Assembly: GCF_000004075.3 (NCBI RefSeq)
Contig: NC_026657.2
Location: 1,612,001-1,676,000, forward strand
Direction: 5' to 3'
Source of the DNA: Cucumis sativus
Taxonomy: Eukaryota; Streptophyta; Magnoliopsida; Cucurbitales; Cucurbitaceae
DNA: 64,000 nt
Numbering within the stretch: the stretch's first letter is position 1; each line of letters opens with the position of its first letter. The notes below the pieces were generated by a model. The model was not told the origin of the DNA, searched no databases, and worked only from the letters and a program-made list of their open reading frames with translations. Shown here in pieces: positions 34,516 through 47,300 of the stretch. Made by a program: the position numbers and the translations under genes.

Positions 34516-35181
34516 TTAAAGGTTTCTTTCTTCTTGTCTGAGATGGAATATAGAAAACGAGTCCAAAATCTTATGGTTGTCTTCCTCATGAGATTCATCA
34601 TGTTGAACTGGGGACTCTGTGATCTTGAATCCTTGATTTATCAACTCTGTAATGCATTCAATAGTCCATGGTCGGATCTCCGATGCTGCCCATATTTTGG
34701 TATCTGTCCCAGAGATGATCTTTAGTACTTGTGCTAGATGGGGCATTTCCTCCGAGTTGTAGAACAAATCTGACATCAAAATCAGGTCAAACTCCCCCAA
34801 CTCATTTGCTTGACTTGGCAAGTCGTTTGAGCCCCACACGAGTTCCCTTACTTCCACTCGATCGCCAACTCCATTAGCATCTACATTCTCCAACAACCCA
34901 GGAAGCAATGGCTCTACATCGGTAAGTAGAACACGATTAGCACCAAGTAAAGCTGCTGTCAAACCAGGAAGTCCAGTCCCAGCGCCAAGCTCGATTACGT
35001 TCTTCTGCCGGAAGTCGAAGTCGAATAGGTTGCACTGAGTTGCCATCCACTTGGCTAGGACGAAGGCCGAGTTCCAGACCCAGGAACCGGTGAGCACTCT
35101 TCCAGTTGTGGAATCATAGAGGTCGTCAAGCTCATGGATTACAATGTTTCGATCACTGATTTGGAACTCTTTAACAACCAT
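34516..35181 (-). CDS. Class I SAM-dependent methyltransferase, METTL21/Methyltransf_16 type
   Basis: A single uninterrupted exon encodes 221 residues starting MVVKEFQISDRN. It contains TGSWVWNSAFVLAKWM, then the SAM-binding motif ELGAGTGLPG (64-73), the post-II acidic loop LLTDVEPLL and the FDLILMSDLFY block with D138 and Y141. That [DE]xx[YF] signature after strand 4 marks the METTL21 family of seven-beta-strand protein lysine methyltransferases. The likely role is methylation of a protein in the cytosol or nucleus, and the substrate cannot be read from sequence. The length is usual for plant members. It is transcribed towards UPF1. The alternative is a related non-histone or small-molecule methyltransferase. 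Confidence 0.9.
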   Translation of the reverse strand: MVVKEFQISDRNIVIHELDDLYDSTTGRVLTGSWVWNSAFVLAKWMATQCNLFDFDFRQKNVIELGAGTGLPGLTAALLGANRVLLTDVEPLLPGLLENVDANGVGDRVEVRELVWGSNDLPSQANELGEFDLILMSDLFYNSEEMPHLAQVLKIISGTDTKIWAASEIRPWTIECITELINQGFKITESPVQHDESHEEDNHKILDSFSIFHLRQEERNL

Positions 35182-35189
35182 AGTATTCC

Positions 35190-36740
35190 CTTTCTTCGCT
35201 TCTTCCTTTGTTTCCCCAATTTTCTTTGAGCCTTACTGTTTTTATATGACAAACCACCGTTTAATCTTCCATACAAAAGAAAGTCCTTTTTTGGTCTTAT
35301 TTTTGAAGAATCAAATACCATTCTCTCTTTTTCGAGAGTGTTTTGTAGGAATAAGATACCTCAAAGTTGAAGGAAGAATAAAACGACAAGAGGATTGAAT
35401 CTGCCTCTTCCATTTTAGATATGGCAAATTTGTTTCCTTTATTCCTTTGGTGACTGTGCACCCATTGTCCTTTTCCCATTTCTGATTTATTATAATAATA
35501 CAAATTAGGGTAATTATATTAAGTACCACTTTTAAAGAATATTAACCGAGAGTAAAACATCATTTGTAAATAATTGCAAATATAACAAAATATATGGTGT
35601 TGTACTCAATCGCTGCTATTAGACTTTTTTCAATGATGTGATATCAACTATTATTTTGAGAATCAAATCTAAATGGTCATATTTGTAGTTCCTTGTTATA
35701 TTTTCAATCGTTTCAATTTGTGATATCACAAGAGTTATTTAGAATTGGTGGGGAATATGCTTGGAGAGGTGGACGGTTCAAGGGAGAAGCTTCCGTAGTT
35801 ATTTCACTTTATGCAATAGCATCATATTTTACTTTGGGAATTTCTTTTATATTTTACTTCGGAAACTCTTCTGTTTTCAACATTTCAAGATTCTCTTAGA
35901 TATAAAAAATTGTCCGCATTTTGGTTATAGATAAAAAATTTGATACCTTAGAACATCTTCTGTCATGGTTCTTTACTTTTACGAAGGTGAGGATAACTAT
36001 TCTTCTATTTAGCATCTCATGATGCTCTTCTAAATACATTACTAATATATATACATATACATATAATGTCTATATATATATATATATATTAGACATACTA
36101 AAGGGTGGAAAAAACACAATGTACCCTTCTTTAATCTTCATGGAATATAGTCTCTCCCTTTCTTCTTTAGGTCTTGAAATATAGAAGTAACAAAGTATTT
36201 CTGCCGTTTAGATGTAAAAAATGTGTTGCTGAGTATCTAATAACTAACAAATAGATGAATTGCTTTAAAGTTCGATACTAATTTACTATTTTTCCCCATA
36301 TAAGGTGCTTAAGAGAGAACCGATCATTTATAAAAGAAAAATGTTCGTTGTTGAAACTACATGAAAATAGAAGTATATCACCGTGAACCTCAGTGAGGAA
36401 GCAGAAACACCCACCGCAGATATGGCCAAAGAGAGGCCTATTGAGTGGTGATCCCAACAAGTCTGTGTAATACACTAATAGTTTAGTCCTTAACTAACCT
36501 TGAAGTAGTTTGCTTGTTTGAGCAATGTTAATATAGCTGTATTTGATAATGACAACATTGTTTGAGATAAATAGTTAGTTGTACGTGCTTACCCAAATTT
36601 GTTCCAACACTTTGAGCCATGACTAATTGTCAACTAAGTTTCACATATACCTACATCACTTTCGTTTTAATTATGCCTGCATTTCTCCTAGTGGAAACAT
36701 AATAAAAAAAAAAACGTCACATGAAAAATAAGCCTAACAT
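35190..36740. other. Intergenic region upstream of the methyltransferase
   Basis: The first part is the methyltransferase promoter side. A TA run lies near 36065-36090. An open frame at 35693-35899 gives a hydrophobic peptide without a recognisable family. No supported gene. Confidence 0.6.
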
Positions 36741-36745
36741 TTCAC

Positions 36746-37295
36746 ATTGGGTCCTTTTCTCGTAAGCTATACCATTAGTATTTTTTTCAACATTTTGGGA
36801 CGAAAATAAAAACAGACTCTCAGACATTTTTTTTTCGACTTTTATAGACAAAAAACTTTAATGTCACTCAAAATGAGACCACCCAATAGTTAGATGTGAA
36901 TTTTCGAGACGTTCGACACCGTTCGAAATTGGGTTATTTTTTCATAAGCTATAACATTGACCATTTTTTCGACGTTTTGAGAGGAAAATAAAAACTAACT
37001 CTCGAGCATGCTCCTTTCAAATTTTATGTGCAGGAAACTTTAACATCAGTCAAAATAAGGCCACTCAATAGTTAGATGTGAATTTTCGAGATCTTCAACA
37101 CCGTTCTAAATTGGGACCTTTCTACGTAAGCTATAGTATTGATCATTTTTTCAACGTTTTGGGACGAAAATAAAAACCGACTCTTGCGTATATTTTTATT
37201 CGACTTTTATGGGCAAGAAACATTAATGTCACTCAAAATGAGACCACCCAGTGGTTAGATGTGAATTTTCGAAACCTTTAGCACCGTTCTAAATT
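36746..37295. repeat. 182-bp tandem repeat, three units
   Basis: The word ATTGGG followed by ..CTTT.TACGTAAGCTATA recurs at 36746, 36928 and 37110, with a final partial copy at 37293, giving steps of 182, 182 and 183 bases. Each unit contains TTTTGGGACGAAAATAAAAA, then a CGACTTTTATGGGCA-like word, then AATGAGACCACCCA and TTAGATGTGAATTTTCGA. Units differ by scattered substitutions. The unit length is that of a nucleosomal satellite, but only three copies are present here. Confidence 0.9.
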
Positions 37296-37299
37296 GGAG

Positions 37300-38300
37300 A
37301 TTTAAGGTCAACTTCCAAGTATATAATCAAAACCTACATTTTGATTGACAAAGAGTGTATTGTTATAGTTACTATTGTTATTAGAGGAAAAGAATTATGA
37401 AGATCAATATTAGTATTATGAAAATGTCACAATAATGATTAGCGCTAATCGATAACGGTAGCAGTACTCCAAGACATTTTCACGACTCTTACTAATGTTC
37501 ATAATTCTTTTATTATAATAATAGTCCTAAACAATAACGCCAACAGTACAAGTAAGAAGACAGATTACGTTTGAGTAATTTTCAAAAATCTAACCACACT
37601 TACGAATGAGACTAATAACAATAGATCCACCCATGAAATCTCATAATAAGTACACTACCTTTTATCATGAATAGTACATAATCAAACACTCCCCTGGGAG
37701 AACTCAAAGAACAACATCCCTTAGATCTCAAACCAGCTTTTTATTTTTTTTTCCTTTCTTAAAAGAATGCTTTTATTGTTATCAACATTATTGCTCTGAT
37801 TGTTGGATGGTAAGGCCAATTCCCATGCAGCAAATTCAAGGCGTTAGAAGAAAGAGTAAGAAAGAGGAGAAATTAAGGAAGAAAGCAAAAAGGTTGATTA
37901 CAAATGGAAATGAAAGAGTCAGAAGTGAAAAGGAAGTATTCTCAGTAAGATTAACTATACATATCACTATGATTATAAGCAAAAGTGATCTTTGTTCTTT
38001 TTAATATATATATATATAAATACAGAATTGTTTTCATAATTACATGAAGAACAATCACGAGAAGGAAAAACTGCAGTAGCCGATGAGATTTTAGAAAAGA
38101 AAAAGATGAAAGAATAATAATATTACATACCATGGTTTTTGTGCAAAACCAATGGTAACTTTCTGCAGCGAATTGGGCTGATCTTCCTTCTTCCACAACA
38201 ATAATCTGATCAAAATCAATTAGCAGTGTTTACCCGATGGATATGGCAATGTGCTCGATCACTCGGTTCTAGACGACAGTGCTCGTGCCATTTGTGCTTG
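37300..38300 (-). other. Intergenic region and LON2 3' untranslated region
   Basis: The part nearest LON2 is its 3' untranslated region; its end is not defined. A TA run lies near 38004. Open frames at 37807-38004 and 37951-38196 are lysine- or hydrophobic-rich without family likeness and are not accepted as genes. Confidence 0.5.
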
Positions 38301-41300
38301 TCATAACTTGGAGTGTAGTCTCCATGGACATCCACCTTCAAAAGCCTGCTCCAGTACATCTTCCATCCGCTTCGCTAGTAATATCTAAATATATGAAGAA
38401 AACAAGTAAAAAACATCGAACAACATCTCCGTATCCATATTTTTTGTTTCTTCATCTACATTGGTACAGATTTTTTATTTTTATAAACCAAACAGCTACC
38501 AAAGCTACCAAACCCGATGTTAATAATCAGAAAAGTGCCATTAATCTTCTTACCTCCAAACTAGCAAGCACGCCCGAAGGAACTTCCACTAAATCTTTCA
38601 AATTTCTCTCTGGCAGAATAACTCTCTTTATCCCATAACGATGTGCAGCTAATATCTGCAAGACATCTCACTTGCATTATAACATGAATGCTTCTCATTG
38701 TATAAATAAGGTTAAATGACAACAAACTTTCAAATTTGTGTCTAAAAAGTTGTAAAATATACTTTAATTTAGTGTCTAGTGTTTAAGTTTAGTAAATAAA
38801 CAAAAGTTTTAAAATCAAGTATCAAAGTTTAACGATTAAATTTATAGTTTTTGAACTTCTTGAACCAAATAAAAATAAACTAAACATTAAAGGAATAAAT
38901 TTGTAAACATTCATTAACTTTTGGGAGATGAGATGATGATATGTACCTTGTCCTTGATGCCACCAACGGGTAGAACAAGACCCCTCAGAGTCATTTCTCC
39001 TGTCATTGCAGTATCGGCCCTAACCCTCTTCTGACCAAACAAAGAGACGAGGGCAGTTACAAGAGTCACACCAGCTGAAGGCCCATCCTTAGGCACCGCA
39101 CCAGCAGGAAAATGTATATGAATATCACGACCCTCCAAAAGATTAGATTCACAAGCTGATGCAAGTTTCAGATCTGTTGCCCTTGCTCGGACCTGTAATT
39201 ACGCAACAGCGAAGAAGTTGAACATTGTTGAGATAAAGTTATATCCATGAAAACACTTGAAAGATGAATAAGGTACCCACCCAGGTAAGGGCTATCTGAG
39301 CTGATTCTTTAATGACATCACCAAGCTGGCCGGTGAGATGCAATTCCCCCTTCCCGGACATTGCTGTGGCTTCCACAAACTGAACCTCTCCCCCAACGGC
39401 AGTCCAAACCAATCCAACAGATATCCCAGGTGATATAACCCGCTCGGCTGCCTCTCTATCATCAAACCTAGGAGGCTGCATTGCAGTAACAACTAAAGAG
39501 GATTAAAATGCGTGGAAGAGAGAAGAAGAAAGGATAAGAAAAGGTTTCTATTTTGGGAGTTCAACTAAATGGTCAGAGTCAACTACTAAATTTTGAATTG
39601 AATTGAATGTCTAAGTTAGAGCAGAAACATTCATTAACCAGTTGAAAAGAGCCTAGCATGTCTACTTGTGAAGCAGAAAAAACTGGAAACGACACAATTA
39701 GTTCATGGACATGACGAATACGCCAGTAATAGTTTCAAGTAATAGGCACATATTTAACAACACATGCAAGAAGGAGACATGGATCATTACCCCAAGCACT
39801 TTTTCAAGCATAGCCTCGTCGACAACCAACGGAGAGGCTATCCTTAATTGGTTCGGTATCTCATGATCCGCTCCAATTGGGATGACCTCCATATCTACTT
39901 CAGCTCCATCAGAAAGTCTGTTTTCCAACAGAGGAGAGGAAACCTGATGCACATCTTTATTCAATGGGACAGTTTGATCTCTTTCCACAACTCTAACAGC
40001 AGCAGCACGAGCCAACGCAGCCAAATTCCTCTCAAGATTTCGTACACCAGCCTCTCTAGTGTATCTTTGAACCACAAGTTTAACCATAGCCTATCACAAC
40101 AAACAGGTTCTTAAATTGCTTTCAAATATAATGAGAATCAGCAAATTCTATATCAGATATGAAACTGCACAGCATTGATGCTGCAAGTCGAGAAAAAATA
40201 GAAAGAACCCCATTTTTTACATGAAGACAGGCAGTTACACTTGCTGTAGGATCATGTGAAACAAACAAGCCTAAGAAATTATTATTATTAGGAAAAGAAC
40301 AGATATTCTTGTTGATGAAGAAAATACTACAAGAGAAAAGTAAAAACAGCCTGGGTGAAGACGGAAAGAACAGTTACAGAATTCCCCCCGGCCCCTAAAT
40401 GTTGTCTTGAAAATCTTCAAACATTCCTGACCATGAATAGTACAAAGGTACATGGATTTCTCATAATCATACTGCATCACATGCATGCCTAGCCTGAGAT
40501 GAAGAGAGAAATACTGGAAAGCAGTAAAATTGGAACTGGGAAGTACCCAGATGTAAGACTTAAGAGACAGCAAAGACAACAGTTCTATAGACTATTTGTA
40601 GTTGCAGTAAACATTTTAGAGAATACGATATTTCTTAGAGGATACATACTATTGCAATAGGCTCCTGATCATAAATATAAACTCCTACAAGAAGAGGGAA
40701 AGGGGAAACATGGAATAATGAACATGGTAATTATGCAGAGTTAGTGTGTGGTTTGTGGGGGGAGGGTAGGAATCGATTCACAGGGTAGGGAAAACGACAG
40801 TACAAGAAGGAATGATAAGGAAAGAGCGAGGAAGAGATAATCAATATACTCTTGAAACGTCTTCCAGTTTGTATTTGCTCTGATATCAATGAGAAGGATA
40901 TTTTGATTTACATCATAATAATAGAACAATTAATTGTAATCATTACATTAAGAGTTGACTACCTCTGGAATTTGAAGAAATTCAGCACTTAGCCCATGCT
41001 GTTCCAAAACTCGTGGAATCAAATGGTGCATTGCAATCTTAAGTTTTTCCTCTGGTGTGTATCCGGGCAGCTCAATGACTTCCATCCTATCTAGAAGAGG
41101 AGGAGGTATGGGCTGCATTCTGTTAGCAGTGGCCACAAAGACGACCTTTGAAAGGTCAAATGGGACATTCAAATAACTATTGATCATTAGTTAAGGAATC
41201 ACTATGAGTACCCCGAGGATAAAGAAGCAGTTTTAGAATTTGAAACAACATGAAGAGTTATATACGTAGAAATGTTAGATGTCACGTGTGAATGGGAGTA

Positions 41301-44300
41301 GTAGACGCCAAACACCAATTATACATTTAAACAGCACAAACCCCAACATAAAGGGAAAAAAATGCTAATATACACAATATTCCTACAAAAAAAGAACATC
41401 ATTACTGCAACCCACTCAAATATTTCAACCTCATTCTCAATAAGTAACATATTTCTTTCCAACCATGAAACATAGACATTCAAACATTATTTAGTTCCTG
41501 AAGCACCTTCTATTTCTTCCCGCCCATTCACACAAACAAATTTCACAAACAGAAGAACAAGAGTTGATGCCGAGAGAGTGGCATTTCAGGAACACTAACT
41601 CACTCCACGTTTAGGTTTTCCATAATCCTTCCTTTCTCTCTTTTTCACTATTCCACTCCTTCCCCGATCCTCCCCCAAACACATACTATCATAATCCTTC
41701 CCCCAAAGGCATACTATCATAACACTAGAACTATTATAATACTAGGATTATCATAACACTAACCCTCCCATAAATCACTTCATCCCCCAAACGCCCCTAA
41801 TGTTTTGATCTATTGAGAACCTTTTAAATAAGCCTTACCTTCATCCTTGCCTTCATGAATACATACAAAAGCTTAACACCAAAGCAAGCTCTATAACCAA
41901 AATGCGAGCAGTTTACAAATAAATAAAAATAATAGCCATTAGATTAGGATACTGATCACTGAACTTTTTGTTCTGTTCAGGGTCAAGAACCTCCAGTAGA
42001 GCTGAAGCTGGATCGCCTCGCACATCGGAACCTGTCTTGTCAATCTCATCTAATAGCATGACTGGGTTGCAAACAGATACTCTCTGTAGAATATCAAAGA
42101 AGAAAGTTCAAGGAAGGGAAAGATAGATAAAGCGTCAAACTAAGTAAGCCAAGTGATATAAAAGAATTCCAATCAACTGCAATTAGATGAAAGGAATAAC
42201 AACTAAAGATTTCCTATTCCTTCCTAACCATAACTGACAAAGGGTTCTTACCATTGATAAGCATCTTAACCTTCATGAAAGGAAAAACACCCATACACTA
42301 ACGTTCATAAGGTGATAAAGAAAAATGATACTAAATAAAAATGGATTGAACAAGAAGCATTGAACACTACAGACAATGATCACCAAAACAATATTTTAAT
42401 CTACCAAGAATCTGCTGCAAACAAACACCGAAGCTTTGGCTAAATAAGAATTCTGAAAGAGCAATTAAAATTTGGACCAAAAAGAGAAGAGGAGAAGACT
42501 ACCTTTAGTCCATCAATAAGACGCCCTGGCATGCTTCCAATGTAGGTCCTCCTATGTCCTCTAATATCAGCCTCATCTTTAACACCACCCAGGGATATAC
42601 GTACAAACTTTCTGCCCAGAGCAGCAGCAATAGATGATGCCAAAGATGTCTTTCCCACACCTGGTGGCCCTACAAAGCACAGCACAGGTCCTCTTGCATC
42701 TGGCTTAAGCTGAAAACGTTGAACGGTGTCATATAATACCACATTTGAACTAAAATATGAAAATACCGAGTTGGAAAAAAATTATATAACAAGTTACCTT
42801 CCGAACAGCAAGATATTCTATAATTCGTTGCTTGACCTTGACCAAACCATAATGGTCACTGTCAAGACGTTCCTTTGCGGCTTTCAAGTCTAATTCATTT
42901 TCTTCAGTAGCCTTCTTCCATGGAAGGTCAGCAAGAAGCTCAAGGTAAACTCGCAAGCTGTTATACCCAGGTTGTTGAGGTTGCATTTTTTTAAGGCTCC
43001 TATGAAGGTTATAGAGTTAAATGTGTAAAATTGGCCAACACGTTAAAATCAAATCCGATCACATAAAAGTCAGATCTGATCAGCTAGAAGAGTTTGCCAA
43101 CAATGATATAGTATGTCAAAATCAAAGATGCGCCGATGTCATTGATAATTTCCCCTAAAACATTAATTTTTCTAGCAAGCGTTCAAGGTTCATTGTGCAT
43201 GTTTGATCTTGTGTATAGCAACACAAACCTACTTCCTAGGGTACCCGTCCATATAATCTTTCTTTGACCTCTACTGGTGGCATCATTTGCTCCAGATAAG
43301 GACGTCATTTTGAAAGATATTGAGTTGATAATTCCATTATAATATTGTAAGATATTGTGTTAATATTAAAGAGTTTAGAGAGGTAAAATATCCCCTCCAC
43401 AGAAGCTATCAGTTAGTCAACACAATAGTACTTAACAAAGTAACTTCAGACTAATAATATAAGAGCGAGCAAATTGAGTAACAATAATAAGAATAGGCCA
43501 TTATACAGATTTCAGCACTATATATCCACCAAAGGATTAGATATAAACATCATTTCAACAATTAGAAAAAACAAAACAAAAAAGAAAAATATTATTTCAC
43601 TATTTTTTCCCGTGGTTTGCAACTGCTAGCTTACTATGATAACAAATTAATACATTTACTGCACAAAAAATCCTACACTAAATATATTTCTCAGAAAGTC
43701 AAACCTCAACTCCCTCTGGGCATGCTTCCAGATATTAGCAGGCATTTCAGCACTTTGCATCTTTCTTTCTAGGGCAACCAAATCATCTTCATCGTCGTCA
43801 TCACCAAGCTCCTCCTTTATGGCCCTCATCTACACATTATGCAATAAATGAGAAGGGTCTGGTGGTATTGAACAAATAGTATTACCCAACCATCCACTGA
43901 ATCACATGGTGAAACCTGGACCTCTCACGGAGGTGCTTTTCCACAACAACAGATATCTCAGGAAATATGAAATTGTTCTCAACAATAGGAACGGTAAATT
44001 AGATTACTTGGGAATGACAATATATTGGATCAAACAAGTAATCAATACTACAATCAATTTGTATTTGATGAACATAGCAATTACAATAATCAGCTAAAAC
44101 TAAAAGTGTTAAGGAGGTTACTAAATTATTAGAAACAATCATTAGTTGGTCCTAATGTAGAAATGATATGCATCAAATATTTGAATAACGCTATAGAATT
44201 CAACATAAAAGGTTGTTAGGAGTGCAAAAAAAAGTCTTATATTGGTTAAGGAAGTGATCATGGGTATGGGTATATAAGTGAGGACAATTATCTCCATTGG

Positions 44301-47300
44301 TGTGAGGTCTTTTAGGTAGTACCAAAAGCAAAGCCATGAAGGTTTATGTCCAAATCAGAGAATATCATATAATTGTGGAGACATGTGGAGGTCTGTAACC
44401 CTTATCAAAGGTAATTAATAACGTGAAAGATAAGACCATATGCATGAATAGCTAAAATAGTAGGTTGACAGCCATGCAACATACTTATGAATTTTTACAA
44501 TTGCATATAATAACATGGCATTAGACATGACACCATTGATAAAGCATGAAACAAAAGCCCATCATTTCATCTTTAGGTGATAATCAATACAAACTCAGCA
44601 AGACTGTAAAATAACAAAAACCTGGGACATATTGTTATATTTCTACTGTCTGACTACATATAAACTATAATTGCTGAATGCTGTGAGAAGGCTAACCTGC
44701 TGACGCAAAAGGAATTCTTTCTGTGATTTTGATAACTGTCCTTCTACTTTCTGCGTAATCTTCTCTGCTACACGTATCGACTGTTGCAAGTTAATAACAA
44801 CATGACCTCACAGGAAGAAAAGATAATATTCAGGTGAACTTTTACTATCATTAACTCTTTGATACAAAACTTGCCTGTAAATGCCTGTCAACTAACTCCA
44901 TTGCTTTTGAAAGCCTTACTCTTAAATCAACTGAATCCAGCATAGATAGTTGCTCTTCAAAACTCATCTCAAAACTGGCAACAAATATATCAGCCAGTTT
45001 ATGAACTGGAACCGTCTCCAAAAGAACTTTTGTCCGCCCTCCAGTTTTTTGTTTCTAGAAGCGGAAAAATGTGTGAATTACTGTTCCAAAGGATGACTTA
45101 GATATGCATAGTAATAACAGAAATGATGAAATTGAATGGACTCAATATTAAAAGATAGAGGAATACATATAATCAAGAGAAGTAAAATTTCCATTTGATA
45201 AAGAAACAAAATTTTCCATTGAATCAGTTACTAACAAAGAACTAGCAACTAGTAACTTCCTTCAAGAGCAGTTAAAAAATTCCTCATACAGATTTAAACC
45301 AAAAAAGAAGCACAACTTTAGAAGAGTATTTACAAAAGAAATTGTGACTGCACTCCAGTAACTTTCAACTAGACCCGCCTATCACTTCACTCCAATGACC
45401 TCCCTTCAAAGAACTTTTTGTTTTTTTCTTTTCCACTCCAATTATGACATGAGTCATAAAATCCTGGCTTTGCCTTTAAATTTCAGCTCTCAAAGTAACT
45501 GAAAGTGTTACCCATTAACCGTTTATCAAAGCCCATGAAACACTAAAGATTGTGATAGTATGGGTCTAACATTCAATATTATAAGAACAAAAATTCATGA
45601 CTTTCCTATGCTGTAAAACAAAAGTGCAGATTGAAAGATAGATTTATGTGAGGACATTTCTTGTATAACCTATTTAAAAAATTTAAACCCCACCCAATGA
45701 ACAAACCAAACTAAATTATAAGCTTTTCCAGGACATCTTGATTACAAACAGCCTTTAACCACACCCTGTTAACTTTGAGGAAAATAGAACCAGCATTCAG
45801 TAAAGAGTTAAAAAGAAAAATAGCCCTTCCATGTGCCTTCCATTTATTGTCTCAAGAAGAAAAAGAAACAACTTCAATAGTCCCATCATCTCTAACAAAA
45901 GCAAATTGTTCATCAAATACAGTTCTAGGAATAACCAGTTGGATTCTTTCAACAAAAATAGCAAGTCCGGTCTGAAAGAATATTAGCATTAGGAATAGTT
46001 TTGCCTCTAGGCACCATACAAACTGACCACAAAATTAATGATTTGATTCCATATCTTTCTTTCATGAAACACACCATCTTTCAATACCCTCAATAAAGAT
46101 AATAACCATGTAACAGAACAAAAGAGATCGCATCACCGGGTACCTGTTCAAGAACGGATATAAGCTCCATTGCAGTAGCTTTGAATTGTCGAGATAATGA
46201 AATAAAGTCTGGATCTTGCTCCACTTGCTCCATCTCTAATTACGATGAGAAAGAAGTAAGCAACATCAGCAGATGAGTTCAAAAGGCAAACATATTTGTT
46301 TAATCAACAAACTCAAAAAGTCTATAGAAAACCTCTTCCAAAGAAAAAGTATATGATAAAGCCAAGAAAACAAAGCAAGTTTCAGGGACTGTACACTAGA
46401 ACCCAGAACACTTAACGTGTTTTACAGACTCCTCCTGACAATGGACCATATTAGTCATACAATTTTCTTTTTTTTTCTTTTTTTTTTTTGTGGATAAAGG
46501 AACATTTCATTGATAAATGAGAAAAGAAAAAAAAACCCAAAACACCTATAGGTGATTACAAGAGAGATGTCCAATATATACCAGATTATATATAGATATA
46601 TATTATAGGAATACCAGAATATATATATATATACTGCAAATCCATAGATATGGATCTAAACGTTAGTAATGCATTCAAGGCAGTAAATTCTTCAGATCCA
46701 TATATAAAGATTCAAAATTTTCACGTATACGCACTAAAATTACACTTTCATCAAGTTTTTTGGTTCCAAATTGAAATATCGGAACTTTTAAACTCATTAT
46801 GACATCAAATCTCCAATTTTTTTCTTACAAGTTATACTAAATGAAACTTATATAGACTCTCAACTGCTATTGGCTTAAAACAGTCTATCTAATGGGGAAG
46901 CACTTTGACGATTAAAGAAGTGTCCGATTAGTTGGCTACAGTGTTAATGTTCATTTAGCAGTTGATAACTTTCCAGCATGTTTATTTGTTATGTCAAGGT
47001 TGCTTGTAATCAAGAGCCCCTAGGTAAGAAAAACTACACACCATCCTTGGGCTTTTGATTTAAATCCAGTGAGTGTGTGTGATTGTTTAGTATTTCTAAC
47101 GCAATTTCCCTTCTTTAACTTGTGAGATTCAAATTCTAACACCAAGATGATTTCAAAAAATTGAGATCCCAAATTTTAAATCGAGCTTTAAGCTTTAGGA
47201 TTTTATACTTGATATTTAGAAAGTAGCAGTTATACAAAAATAAGAATAAAGTCCACTTTACTATATACCCTTGTCTTGTGTTAATCTAATTCATTATATG

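Noticed and set aside
35693..35899. 68-codon hydrophobic open frame
   Set aside because: No family resemblance, no splice context and AT-rich composition. Plastid origin was considered (ycf4, cemA) and did not match.
36746..37295. CRISPR-like array
   Set aside because: The whole 182-bp unit repeats with substitutions; there are no short identical repeats with unique spacers, and the DNA is plant nuclear.
37807..38196. Open frames as genes downstream of LON2
   Set aside because: They are lysine-rich or hydrophobic, unmatched, and lie in the probable LON2 3' untranslated region.
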